Notes: generated by a model from the sequence alone, not told the origin. Shown: positions 23,901 through 34,910, numbered from the stretch's first letter. The stretch: 64,000 nt of DNA from Cyathus striatus (GCA_025738555.1 JAOVFP010000020.1:186001-250000), one strand, 5' to 3'. Program-made: numbers and translations.

Positions 23901-26900
23901 CCCAATACCTATTGTACCTGGGCAAGAAAGGCACTATTCTGCTTGCCCTCTTACCCTCTATAGTACCTACTTAAATACAGGAAACAGAGCAGTATTACTA
24001 AGAGTTTCTCAGACACTGTATACTACATATATGTACATGAAACACTTCCCTGTCTTTTACCTGTATCTTTCAATCATATGTCATTTGGAGCTGAGTAAAC
24101 CCGAAGTATTAGGACACTCTAGACTACTCAGTCCTCTTATTTTCAGATGGTATAGTGTCTTACTCTGTGTCACTCTGGGCAGATAATAATAAAACATCTA
24201 CTTGTGTCCGATGTTTTACCCCTATCCTGGTCCGGACTTCGGTGAGATCATGTCATGTAGTACTAGAATAGGATGTACTCGACTCCAGCTTTAGAACGAG
24301 ACCAGAATCATCCAGATTGATGAAGAATAGACCATTCTATTCCACTCTGAAATATTCATTAATTCATATTTATTTCATTGACTATTTGTTAGACTTCGAT
24401 CCTGATGCCAAACAAACAACTTAGCGGTATCAAAATGAAATGAAATGATATACAAGTCATGTGACTGGCAGAAAAGCGGTCCTTTCAATATTCAATATCT
24501 TTTCCTACACACCAGGCTAATGGTAGGTTGGACATGAAAGCACTTGTACTCTATTTTATGTTGTAGACAGTTGAATATTAACCCGAATTAGAAGGGTAAT
24601 AAGTACAATGCTTGCTAATTTGTAGCAGTCCATAGATCTTTATTTATTATCTGGGGTTCTTCAATGTATACAGATTTAATACTGTAAATGGTAGAAATGC
24701 ACAATTTTACGCCTAAATGCACAGGTGGCGTCACACCGATCGACCATAAAGTATGGTACATACCTGAACCTGGGAATACCAGGAGCAAACAAAGCTATGT
24801 ATGCAGACATGGCCAACTTCGACCAATATGATATGATCATAGGAATGCCCACCATGAGGGAGTTGAAGGTACAATTGGACTTCACCAATGACACTGTTAT
24901 CATTGATGGGCAGGCATTCCCTGCAGTATGAGTAAACCTGAAGGAGACGGATGGGAGACTGTGCTGATTCCGATCAGGCAATATAAGAGAAAAATGACTA
25001 GGCCACTGGGCCCCTAAACCCACTATTGAGGACGAACCTGATAGGGAAGGGACCCACCCCATGAAAACACTACCAGAAGGACACCCTTCATTGCTTATGA
25101 CTGAGGAAGAATACCTTTGGAACCCAATACAACCACCAGCACCTAAACAGGAAAAACAAGAACCCACAGAAACAACAGAAAGAATATGCCCACAAAAGGA
25201 AGATGCTGGACACCCAGCTAAAACGACTGAACCAGCAGCTGAGTACTGTCAACCTACATTATCAAAAGTCAAAGTGGAGGACATGGTAACAGACCTACCT
25301 ACACCAAAATACCTACAATACAACAATCCACAGCACGAATCACCATCAGTGTGGACTTACAACCCACACATGCCAACAGAATGGAACTGCATGATAGCCG
25401 ACATGCAGAACATGGGAGAAGTCAAAGAGATCATCAAGAGTGCACTATATGGATCACCCCAACTGCATGAGATCTCTGACCAGATTGAATACACCCCACC
25501 CCCTGATACAAGGATATATCACCTCAACCCAAGTAGTGAACCAGAATATGAACGATCGATATGTGACCTCAGGAAATGATATGCACCTAGCAGCATCAAA
25601 CCACCACCCAAGGTGGACAAAGGAAAGAGAAAGGAAGACACATACACTAAGAAGGACATTCCCTCCCTGTGGCAACACTGGGCAGAAGACTACTCAGACC
25701 TCCTCAATGGCACACCTGAAAGGTTACCACCATTCCAAGAAGTCAATCATGAGATTAATCTAATCAATGAGAATAAACGATACACATATCACATGCCCAG
25801 GTGCCCCAATTCCCTAAGGGAAGAATTTCACAAGAAGCTCAACTGATACCAAAACGTGGGATTGTGGGAACCACAATCAGTTACCCAAGTGGCACCACTA
25901 CTATGCCTGGCAAAGAAGGACAACTGCCTTTGCACCATAATCAACACGCGCCAACGAAACGACAATACAGTTAAGGACATAACTCCTCTACCAGACTAGG
26001 ACATAATATGAGAAGATGTAGCAAGGAGCTGCTACAGGTCAAAAATAGACCTGACAGATGCATATGAACAAGTACGTGTACAGCAAGAGGACATCACCAA
26101 AACCATGTTTGCTACCATCTGTGGCACATACCTTAGCCACATCATGCAACAAGGGGACTGTAATGCACTGGCTACCTTCCAGTGACTAATGACAGCCATA
26201 TTCTGGGACATGATAGGCCAGTTCGTACATGTGTACATTGATGATATCTTCATCTTCTCGAACACCATTGAGGAACATGAGGCCCACCTCAAACTAGTGT
26301 TTGACTGCCTGCAAGCAAACGAACTGTTCCTCAAATGGGTGAAATGCGAATTATACACAGAACAGGTAGAATGTCTAGGCCATCTGATCAATGATGAAGG
26401 GATACACCCTGACTCAGACAAGCTGAGCCACATTCGGGATTGGCACACACCCAGAAACTATAATAACATGCAACAGTTCGTGGGCTTAGTCAATTATATT
26501 GGGCACTTCCTACCCAACATATCCACATACACTAGCCCACTCCTAAACATCACTCAGAATGGAGCCCCATTCATGTGGTGACCACTGCACCAGCAGTGCT
26601 TCGACATGGTCAAGCAGATATGCTGCAAAACACCAGTACTATGGCTGATCGACCCCAAATCAAACCAACTAATATGAATCATATGTGACACATCTAAGAT
26701 GGGAATAGGGGCGATGTATGGCCAAGGACCAACCTGGAACAAATGCTGACCCATGGGATTTATGTCAAAAAAATTCACCATGGCGCAACATAACTACACA
26801 GTACATGAGCTACAAACACTAGCAATCCTGGAAGCTCTCCAGAAGTGGGAGGACAAGTTGGTCAGGTACAAGATACACATCATAACCGACCACAAAGCCC

Positions 26901-28864
26901 TTGAATTCTTCAAAACACAAGGCAGGATGTCTAACCAACAGCAACAATGGATGGACTACATGGCCAGATTCACATTTGACATCACATATGTCAAAGGAGA
27001 ATATAATAAAGTAGCAGATTGCCTCTCTCACTACTATGAAAGTGACACACCACAAGACAAACATGACATACATGAGTACATTCAGGCTGACACGAGAATC
27101 GACCCCATGGGAGAAGATCTCCCCTATGCAAGACACGAGAAACTCCTCAACCACACAATAGAAATAAGAGCACTAAGAGCAGAAGAAGTACACCATAGTA
27201 AATGGCTACAAGAAAAACGAGAACTATAAGATATCAAAGCACAGGAGCTGGCCAAGCAGAGTAATAACACCAGCATACCGCTGGAACCGAATATATGACA
27301 AGACAAGGATGAGATCACCCTAGAAGAATCTATGTTTGACAAGATACTGCTACCACCACCACCAGCGACAACCAACAACACATTTACCCAATCAATAAAG
27401 AAGGGATACCCTGAAGACAAACTCATGAGTATCATCATGAATAGCCCAGAAACATTCCCCCACTTTCCCATTATGGATGGAATTATCTGCACCAAGAATG
27501 TAAAAGGGGACGAAGTGGTATGCATACCATGAAACAGGGCACTCATAACAACAATCCTGGAACAAGCCTACAAAATAGTAGGACACTTTGGCAACCAACA
27601 CACAACCAAATACATACACAGATGGTACTGGTGGCCCCAGCTGGTGAAAGACACCCGGGAATTCTGTCAAACATGCGAACCATGTCAAAGAGCAAAAAGC
27701 TCCAACCAGTGTCCAGCTGGAAAACTACACCTGCTACCTATACCATCCAAGCCATGAGACTCTATAGGTATGGATTTTGTGGGACCATTCCCAGAAACCA
27801 AAGGACACAACTACCTCTGGGTAGTAATATGTCACATGACCAGCATGGTCCATCTAGTCCCAGTAAACACAAAAATGTCCCCATCCAAACTATCGTGGAT
27901 TTACAAAAGAGAAATCGTGTGATTGCACAGTCTACCTAGTTCAATAGTCAGTGATCACGGCCCCAAGTTTACATCCCAATGGTGGAGATCCCTACACCAG
28001 ATAATGGGTACCAAACTGCTTATGTTGACATTGTTCCACCCACAGACGGATGGACAAACAGAGTGCATGAACCATAGTGCAGGGCAGATCTTCTGAACAA
28101 TGGTATGCCCAGACCAAAAAGATTGGATCGAAAAAATCGATATGGTAGAGTTTGCAATCAATTCAAGCATATCTAGTACCACAGGGTACACACTGTTTGA
28201 ATTAAACTATGGGTATCTACCCTCTATGCTCTGGGAAATCTGTAGCAATGAAACAGCATACCACAGGGTATGCACATTTGCAGAACAAGTGTTCCTGAAC
28301 ATTGCAGAAGCCCATGATGCAATAATTGCCAACTGCACATTCCAAACACACTATGCCAACCAAAAACGTAGCAAGGAGCCAGACATACAAGTAGGAACAA
28401 GAGTATTCCTATCCACCAAAAACCTTGACATCACAAAAGGACAGCCAAGAAAGCTATGCCCTAAATACATCGGCCCCTATCAGGTCCTGGAAGCATTTCC
28501 AGACACATCAACATACATGCTGGAACTACCTCCAGCACTCCTCAAATGTAGAATATTCCCTACCTTTCATGTCAAACTTCTGAAGCCATTTATGGCATCA
28601 GACAATACCTTATTCCCCAATAGAACACGCCACGAACTGTATGACTTTGGCATCGACAAAGACCACAAATGGTTTGTGGACGATATCATCAGCCACCAAT
28701 GGATGAACAACAATAACCTGGAATTCCAGGTCAAATGGAGCCTCGGGGATGTAACATGGGAGCCCATGTGTGAGTGCAAAGACCTCGAGGCATTGGACTG
28801 CTACCTGAAACTCCAGGGGGTACAAAAACCCAGGGCACTAACAAAAACAACCAGTGGCAGTTGA
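20957..28864 (+). pseudogene. gag-pol polyprotein with 23 in-frame TGA codons
   Basis: One reading frame runs from the ATG at 20957 to the stop at 28862-28864 (less the 1266-bp insertion) with no frameshift. Order: gag capsid region (about 21970-22550; WLLGLAAHL, LTGEAKQWYFRHV), zinc knuckle C-x2-C-x4-H-x4-C at about 22910-22950, protease (LWDSGSMTTG near 23350, split by the insertion), reverse transcriptase with the YIDDIFIF active site (about 26235), RNase H (ICDTSKMGIGAMYG, about 26685), integrase with an H-H/C-C finger (27575-27690) and D, D, E residues in MDFVGPF, VSDHGPKF and TDGQTE, and a C-terminal chromodomain (about 28670-28820). Interruptions are 23 TGA, one TAG and one TAA. At conserved places they replace Arg (CGA) or Trp (TGG). 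The copy cannot make a polyprotein without read-through. Confidence 0.9.
23474..24735. repeat. Solo-LTR-like insertion in the protease region, 1262 bp
   Basis: The insertion separates GTIGSR from STIKYGTYLNL of the aspartic protease. It starts TGAAAAGG and ends GCGTCACA with CCGA on both sides (23470-23473, 24736-24739), giving TG...CA ends with a 4-bp duplication; CCGAT with a GA start is the alternative reading. It has no coding potential and retains more CpG than the surrounding gag-pol. Length plus duplication is divisible by three, so the downstream frame is unchanged. Confidence 0.65.
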
Positions 28865-29157
28865 CTCTGGAAAGAGGCAGCAAGAAAGGGTAATGATCAT
28901 GTGACCAGAGCGGAGATTCAAACAAAAGGAAAATACAGGGACACTACCTACATGGACAACCCTTCAACACAACCATGCTACTCTACAAGACCACACACCA
29001 AGCTCAACCTGACCATGCCCCTCGACACCAACTGACCCCAACACAAATCTTTCAGCAGGAGTATAAGCTCCCTCCACAACACCAGTGGGACCTCCCACAC
29101 ACAAGAATCAACCGAGAACCCGCCATTGAGTTCTGAAGAGGGGGGAAGCAGACGGGA

Positions 29158-29847
29158 ATGAACACACATACCCACCATGCCCACACTGCCAACAGGACAA
29201 TATGGAACAACGTGGGGACCACTCCCCAACCTCGCACCATTCGGAACAGGACCTATGGAGGATACCCTCCCATGAACGCAGCTCAAGAAATGTACCCACA
29301 CCACATGGGACACCCATACCAACCACCACTGTACAGACCATGGGTGCCCTACTGGGGACAACCCCCAAACACGCAGCCTGCAACAAGCCAGATCGAGGAG
29401 ATGGAAGTGGACAATGCTGATAGCACACTACCATGATCGAGAGAGAAGGAGAAGGAGAAGGAGAAGGAAAAAGCAAAGGAGAAAATGAAGGATAAAGGAA
29501 AGAAAAAGGCAACAGAAAGGGAACTAATCACACAAGAATGCAAGGAGTTGAACAGGGACAAGAGGGAGATCCAGCAGATGCTGGAAAGATTGCAGAACAA
29601 AGGGGCAGCCCTGGAACACAAGGAGGAGATATCACTGGACATCCTCTTCTTGATCAAAACACTATTCACCAGAATAGACAACCTCGAGCAGGAAAGAGGC
29701 CACCTCCAAATGGCAAATGAGGCCCTAAAGACAAGGAACCATTGGTTGGAAATAGAAATCCAACACATAAAGACAAAACGACCCCCCACACAGGAGGACA
29801 CTCCTCCTCGGGGCAGCCTACACCATACACGGTGTCGTTCAAGGTAA
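29158..29847 (+). CDS. Accessory frame of the retroelement: Pro-rich then coiled coil, 3' truncated
   Basis: After gag-pol a plus-strand frame in a different phase encodes a Pro/Tyr/His-rich start (to about 29400), a TGA at 29434, a run of charged KEKEK repeats, then a heptad-type coiled coil (LNRDKREIQQMLERLQNKG..., 29540-29760). It runs into the inserted element at 29833, so its end is lost here. Such a segment downstream of the chromodomain is not part of the usual Ty3/gypsy plan. I do not know its function; a structural or targeting role is only a guess. Confidence 0.5.
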
Positions 29848-31293
29848 TAGATACCTTAGGTGTTCAGCAGGAAGTGACTTTATTCGTACCTAGCACCTGG
29901 GGGTCGAGGGATACTGATCGTATGTATTCCTGCAAACTCCTATGATATGGGATGTACAGTAAAGACTGTAAATGGGTGATGAACTGTGGGGCTTTGCTAG
30001 GTTTGCTTAGAACTTGGCCTGTGACTGGAGTGGTACAGCAAAGGCTGTAAATAAGAGATGAACTGTGGGAGTTTCTAGAGTATACAGCTAAAGCTGTACA
30101 TGGTAACAACAGCTGCTAGAAACACTAGGAAAGCTTGTATGTACAGCAAAGGCTGTATATAAAGATTGGTGCTGTGGTGAAGGTCGAAATGAAGTTGAGG
30201 GCCTTGGTTGTTTCTGACTGTAGCTTGGTGGCTGCAGCGCATAAACTAATATGTGCTGTTACTGAATAGATATGATAAAAAGTGATGTTGAGATTCGATA
30301 CGTTGAGTTGAGCTGCGTTATGTTGAGTTGAGTTGAGTTACTTTGATATTACTGTGAATTTATTTATACAGTGAGTTGCGCTGCATCATTTACATTAATA
30401 ATAGAACTGAAGAAAAGCACAATAGATTCTGTATCTAATGTGTAAGAATAACTACTGGGGATGGACTGGTGAGTAAGATCCTAGCTAGTGACAGGCTATT
30501 TGGTAATGGATAAAACTACTGTCTAAGACTCAATTCCTCTCTCCTTTTATGCTCTTTTCCTCCTACTGCTGACTAATCCTATCCAAAACCAATCCTGCAT
30601 TGTCCTTCAAATTTGGTAATGGTGGATCCATTGTCTTGAGGTGGAGGCTGCACAGAACAATGGTGTTCAAGGAGATGAGTCAGATCTTGAACAATAGTGA
30701 CAGAAATAGTATTGCATTGTTCTGGTGATGAACAATGGAATTCTATTTATAGATCCCAGCAAACAATGGGCATGAAGACAATGGGTGAATAGGAGGACAT
30801 TGTTCTGCACAATGGGTGCAAAAGAACAATGGAGTCCTATTATTAGAAACAATGGCATAACCTTGGTAAACGAATGCATAAGCATTGTTCTTGAACAATA
30901 GGTGTGAAGAACAATGGTGTTCTATTATTAGAAACAATGGCATGTCCTTGGTAATCGAATGCATAAGCATTGTTCTTGAACAATGGGTGTGAAGAACAAT
31001 GGTGTTCTATTATTAGAAACAATGGCATGTCCTTGGTAATCGAATGCATAGGCATTGTTCTTGAACAATGGGTGTGAAGAACAATGGTGTCCTATTTTTA
31101 ACGGTATCGATTATTGGTCACCAAGAAGTTGGGTATTGGCTTGTGTTTTCCATATGTTTGTTTCTTGAGAAGCGGTGCCTCATGAGAATTATTTGGTAGT
31201 GTATTCGGAAAGATCCGGATGATGTGGATTCCAGACATCAGGCCATATAGCCATATGTGTGTGTTTATGACTAATCAAGTTTCACCCACGACA
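29833..31293. repeat. Solo-LTR-like insertion, 1461 bp
   Basis: It starts TGTCGTTC and ends ACCCACGACA (inverted TGTCG/CGACA) and is flanked by ACGG on both sides (29829-29832, 31294-31297). The interior has TGAGTTGAGTTG-type short repeats (30290-30345), several copies of TACAGCAAAGGCTGTA, and the 85-bp tandem array described separately. No gene is visible. It breaks the accessory coiled-coil frame of the retroelement. Confidence 0.6.
30736..31100. repeat. 85-bp tandem array with internal hairpins
   Basis: Units start near 30821, 30906, 30991 and 31076 (exact 85-bp spacing), with a degenerate unit before 30821. Each unit carries GAACAATGG, AAACAATGG and the complement CATTGTTC, so single units can fold. 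The last full copies differ at one or two bases. All lie within the 1461-bp insertion. Confidence 0.85.
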
Positions 31294-31796
31294 ACGGGAA
31301 CCAAACAAATGGGCAAGAACAGAACAATGAGCACCACTACCTAGGGAAAGCACTCGACATTATGAAGAAACACCCAAGCAAAGCACCTGCACCCAGGAGG
31401 ACACCCTCTGGCAGCAGACACAGCATAGCAGGAGGGAAGGCATCTTCCAAGCAGGGAGCTCACGCCCCACTAGAGCACTACCTTTATGAACATCAAGAAG
31501 TGGCATGGCATCATCATCATGACAAAGCCAAGAGCCATTCCAATTGGAAGGAAGAATGGCACCAGCCACACAACTAACATGCCCCAGACACCTACATCCA
31601 CCCTGCACCATGCGACATGACCCTGCAACACACCATGAAATACCAGACAGGCAGATAGTACTAGAGGACGACAAACCAAGTAGACTGCTAGACCCCAAAA
31701 GGGAACCATGGATGTTCAATAAACAATGGAACTGGGAACTGAGAGATGACCAGGAGGCAGGAGGACCAGGACAGTATAACTGGCCACATCCCAGAC

Positions 31797-33125
31797 ATGT
31801 TTGGAGTAGTCGCCAACCGAAGAGGCAGGCTGGAATGAGACAATATGTTGGCAGGCATGTATGGGCCCACCATATACTTATCACAATGAACAAACACCAC
31901 ATATGCCAGGGCACTAGCCACAGAGGCATCAAGAATTGAGGTGCGAAATGACCGATCATACATGCCCAATAGTCCAGTATACAGAATAGCACCATGAGGG
32001 TTCCCCATGAACCCCCTCCAGGCGAACCGCCTGAATAAACTGGCACAAAGCTCCACGTATGAAGCAGAAGACAGAATGCAAGTGTACAAACTCCTACAGG
32101 TCCTCAGGCTGGCAGCTGAGAACACATGGCCAGAAGACCAGGATCATACAATGCAACACCTGCTGATAGCAGACGTATTTCGGGATGGTGTCCCCATCCC
32201 AGACCTCACACACTCGTTGGGACTACCCATCATCAAACGATCACCCTCCTCGCTGTCAGGAAACACCCAAAACATGTCTGAAGGCACTGGACTGCCCATG
32301 CCCAGCAACACGGAACTAATGAGGATCGATCAGATTTGCCAGTACATAGCCCACCACAGGCACTCGGAGAGTCACAACCCTATTATGGGCATAGCTATAG
32401 ACTTCAGGTTCCAAGTGTGTAGAAGGATGGCCTTCAGATACTCACTAGGAAGAGCAATGGCTCCATTCAGAATGATGGCAAGGGCAGCATATCTTAGGGA
32501 ACTAGCATTCTTGGTGGCTCAACCCCACCTCTATCAGGAAGAGATCACCCAATGGAACCTCAACCACCCAGGGGATGCATTTACACCACAAACTGGCCCC
32601 AACTTTTCCTTCAGGTGGATACACATAGACGAGGCACATGCCCCCAATGTCACCTGCACAGACATAGTGGAATTGCTCATTTGGAATGGCATACTGCCCT
32701 TGTGGATTGACCACACCTACCCATATGAGTTACACTACCTGGAAGGGCACTATGCAGGAACTCTCCCCCCACACTCCCTTCTGGACACTGTAGATGATGA
32801 ATGATTGTGCCGCTTGGACAAGTTCAGTGAACCTCCCACCATACCAGAATGGGCAGGCTGGTGGACCCCTGAACAGAGCAACTTGGACAGGATACATACC
32901 CTGCAATGGATCACAGCATCCCAAGGCCCAAGATCGCATATGGGGAGATGGCTAATAATGGGGGATGCATCCACCTTCCGATACATTTCAGAAAGAGACT
33001 TGCCCCCCTTTATCCTGTGGCACATGGGCACCACCCTCACATCCACCCCCCACTATCCCTGGGGCCCATCACTACATCCAGTTATGCCCCACCAACTGAT
33101 GATGAGCCGACTTCCCTGCAAGTAA
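31797..33125 (+). pseudogene. Unknown 443-codon frame between pol and the right LTR
   Basis: From the ATG at 31797 one frame runs to TAA at 33123-33125, broken only by four TGA codons (for example before MNPLQANRLNK at 32007 and after DTVDDE at 32802), the same decay pattern as gag-pol. The product is globular in composition, Trp/His/Pro-rich, with a conserved-looking block GRAMAPFRMMARAAYLRELAFL at about 32445-32510. It has no signal peptide, no membrane segment and no zinc finger, so it does not look like an envelope gene. I recall similar frames near retroelements of other mushrooms but cannot name a family. A second frame (32906-33316), Pro/Asp/Thr-rich, overlaps its end. Confidence 0.5.
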
Positions 33126-33374
33126 CTATCCCCCAATTGTCATCTCCATCCAATGGGGGGTCTAACGACCCACCGGAGGGACCTGTAGGACTGAAAGATA
33201 ACAGGGGGACTAACATCCCACCAGGTGTTCAGCCCATGGACACTGATGATGCAACAGGGATACAGGATGATATGATGGAGGACACCCCTCTCTATGATGA
33301 CCCCCCATCCACTTAGTATGTTCATCCTATTTTCATGTCTTAAGACCATCCAGACATGGTCTCAAGGGGGGGTA

Positions 33375-33579
33375 TGTAAGCACCATGCTTATCTTTTCAG
33401 ACATTAGCATATTATCGCTGTGTTTGTATCTACTGAGCTAGATAAACACGAATCTTACATAAATACACTATGCACATACATGTACAAAGGGACTTACTCC
33501 TGTTACACATAGACTACCAATATACTTGGTCAGGTGTACTCAATGGGACCATAAGTCATAAAGGATAACAACCTTTACA
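33375..33579 (+). repeat. Right LTR of the Ty3/gypsy element
   Basis: 205 bp, TGTAAGCA...CTTTACA, preceded by a purine tract and followed by the GTAGG duplication. About 4 percent different from the left LTR, nearly all at CpG-derived positions. Confidence 0.93.
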
Positions 33580-33653
33580 GTAGGCATTGTAAGATAGGAA
33601 TGGAAAGCAAAATCTGAGGGATGTAATGTTAATACATTTTCATCTGAGGCGTC
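33580..33653 (-). pseudogene. hAT transposase (host copy), first visible exon
   Basis: A minus-strand acceptor (GGGTGTAG) at 33654 opens an exon whose frame (SDENVLTLHPSDFAFHSY...) enters the LTR element at its GTAGG site and continues without shift at 20338. The exons further upstream, and the 5' end of this hAT copy, cannot be placed; CpG-poor sequence stops at about 33.8 kb, so the element probably ended there. Confidence 0.45.
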
Positions 33654-33887
33654 CTACACCCAAATGTTCCCCAAAATCTGAGCTCATACTTGGCCAGTAC
33701 TTCATAGGTCCCTGTTTCAGAAATTTCAATTGAATACAATACCTGGATTACAAGGCTCCAGTGGAGCAAGTAGGTAAATGTTGTGGAATTATGACGCATT
33801 ATCGAGTAATTTGAGAGTGGGCCGTATTAAAGAAAGAAAGCAAAGTAAATGAATATATCGAGGCTGTGGTAGGAGAACGAGTGAGTA

Positions 33888-33940
33888 GCCATTGGCGAAC
33901 GCGTCGCGACTCGCGTAACGCGTTGCGTATGTATCACGTG
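33888..33940. promoter_or_regulatory. CCAAT box, two MCB-like ACGCGT sites and an E-box
   Basis: Within 53 bp lie ATTGG (CCAAT on the other strand), ACGCGT at 33899-33904 and 33918-33923, and CACGTG at 33935-33940. ACGCGT is the binding word of MBF-type (Mbp1/Swi6) regulators and CACGTG of bHLH regulators in fungi. No gene start is clear within 1 kb on either side, so what it controls is unknown. Confidence 0.35.
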
Positions 33941-33960
33941 TGCTACGATACAATATCAAC

Positions 33961-34910
33961 AAATTTTGATCGGACCGTCTAGAGTCCGCTATCTCAGCTC
34001 GCTCACAGATCGCTACAGCGGACTATGAGCGATCTGAAGCAAAAACGGACTGGACCGAGCTCAGATCGCTTCAGCTCGGTCCGTGCAGCAACATTAGACT
34101 CAGGTGACGATCGTCAGATCCAATCGAGATGTGCTTCTATCCAAATTCATGTACGTCAGGCTTCAGCTAGTCACACACGTCACATTTGTTTTCGTAACTT
34201 AAGTGCCATTGCCAACTGAATAACCCGACTCCTCGGAGTTCGAATTCACGATATCACCCCAAACATACAAATTGCGTTTTCTCAAGCATCTTTTTCTCGT
34301 TGTCGTTGTCCACCATCACGAGTCTCTTTCATCACACATTCAAGCATCCCTATAGACTGGCATATCCTCTGGTTCGTATGTCATTCGTATGATACAAACT
34401 TGATTTGTTTCTCTCTTCTAAGCAAGAAGTATGGGAATTTGTTTTAAAAACATGAAATAGTTAGATGGTATGTAATTGTATACTTTAACTCAATCTTCTT
34501 GCAAACTTTCCTTCATGAAACTCAGGTCCTTCGCCTAAAATAATACTATAGGCCATGAAATTCGTATTCGCAATCGGGACCACTTCCCGTTGCCATATTT
34601 CTCATCTCTTGATCCCTCTGGTTCAAGTCACATACCTTTTTTTTATTACTCTGGTAGTATTTGTTCTCTTGTCGAACCTATTACCAGCCACCTAGCTTCG
34701 CCTCCGCAACGGAGGTTTCGCAACCATGAGATCTTGATATCAGTCTTGACCTATATAGTGTGGTATTAATCAATGTTCTAACGCAGGTGTAGAGACGGAC
34801 CAACTGTCCAAATCACACAAGTTTGTTTGTCCTATTTTAGAAAGGCTTTCTATTCTTTCTAACCATTCTCGGCAGGGAATACTTTCCATTGCTGTAAACC
34901 ATTTGAGCAT
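33961..34910. other. No gene seen; AGATCGCT/CGGACCG repeats at the start
   Basis: Between 33970 and 34125 the words GATCGCT, AGCTC, CGGACC and GTCCGCT recur in both orientations and could fold into hairpins, like the end of a DNA transposon. The rest to 34910 has no supported exon. Base composition is ordinary and CpG-containing. Confidence 0.35.

Larger units (their letters stand above)
20344..33579 (+). mobile_element. Ty3/gypsy LTR retrotransposon (chromovirus type), 13.2 kb
   Basis: Two 205-bp LTRs bound it, with TG...CA ends and GTAGG duplicated on each side (20339-20343, 33580-33584). A purine tract (AAGGGGGGG) precedes the right LTR. No tRNA-complementary primer site is obvious after the left LTR (CTTTTTTACACCCCC). 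In order it holds gag, protease, reverse transcriptase, RNase H, integrase and chromodomain in one plus-strand frame, then a coiled-coil frame and a further 443-codon frame before the right LTR. Two solo-LTR-like insertions interrupt it (23474-24735, 29833-31293). Without them it is about 10.5 kb. It lies inside the minus-strand hAT transposase gene. Confidence 0.93.

Noticed and set aside
20957..28864. Alternative genetic code (TGA = Trp or Arg) for the whole genome
   Set aside because: The Hsp104-like gene at 36.8 kb and the Argonaute exons read through without in-frame TGA and use TGG and CGA normally; C-to-T decay explains the element better.
30736..31100. CRISPR-like regular spacing
   Set aside because: The 85-bp units are contiguous near-identical repeats with no unique spacers, and the genome is eukaryotic.
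31797..33125. Envelope gene of a retrovirus-like element
   Set aside because: No signal peptide, membrane helix or Cys pattern; only the position after pol fits.
33961..34125. Right end of the broken hAT element
   Set aside because: The CGGACCG/GATCGCT repeats do not match the ACCCATGGGT repeats at the 7.4-kb side and are CpG-rich, unlike the old element.
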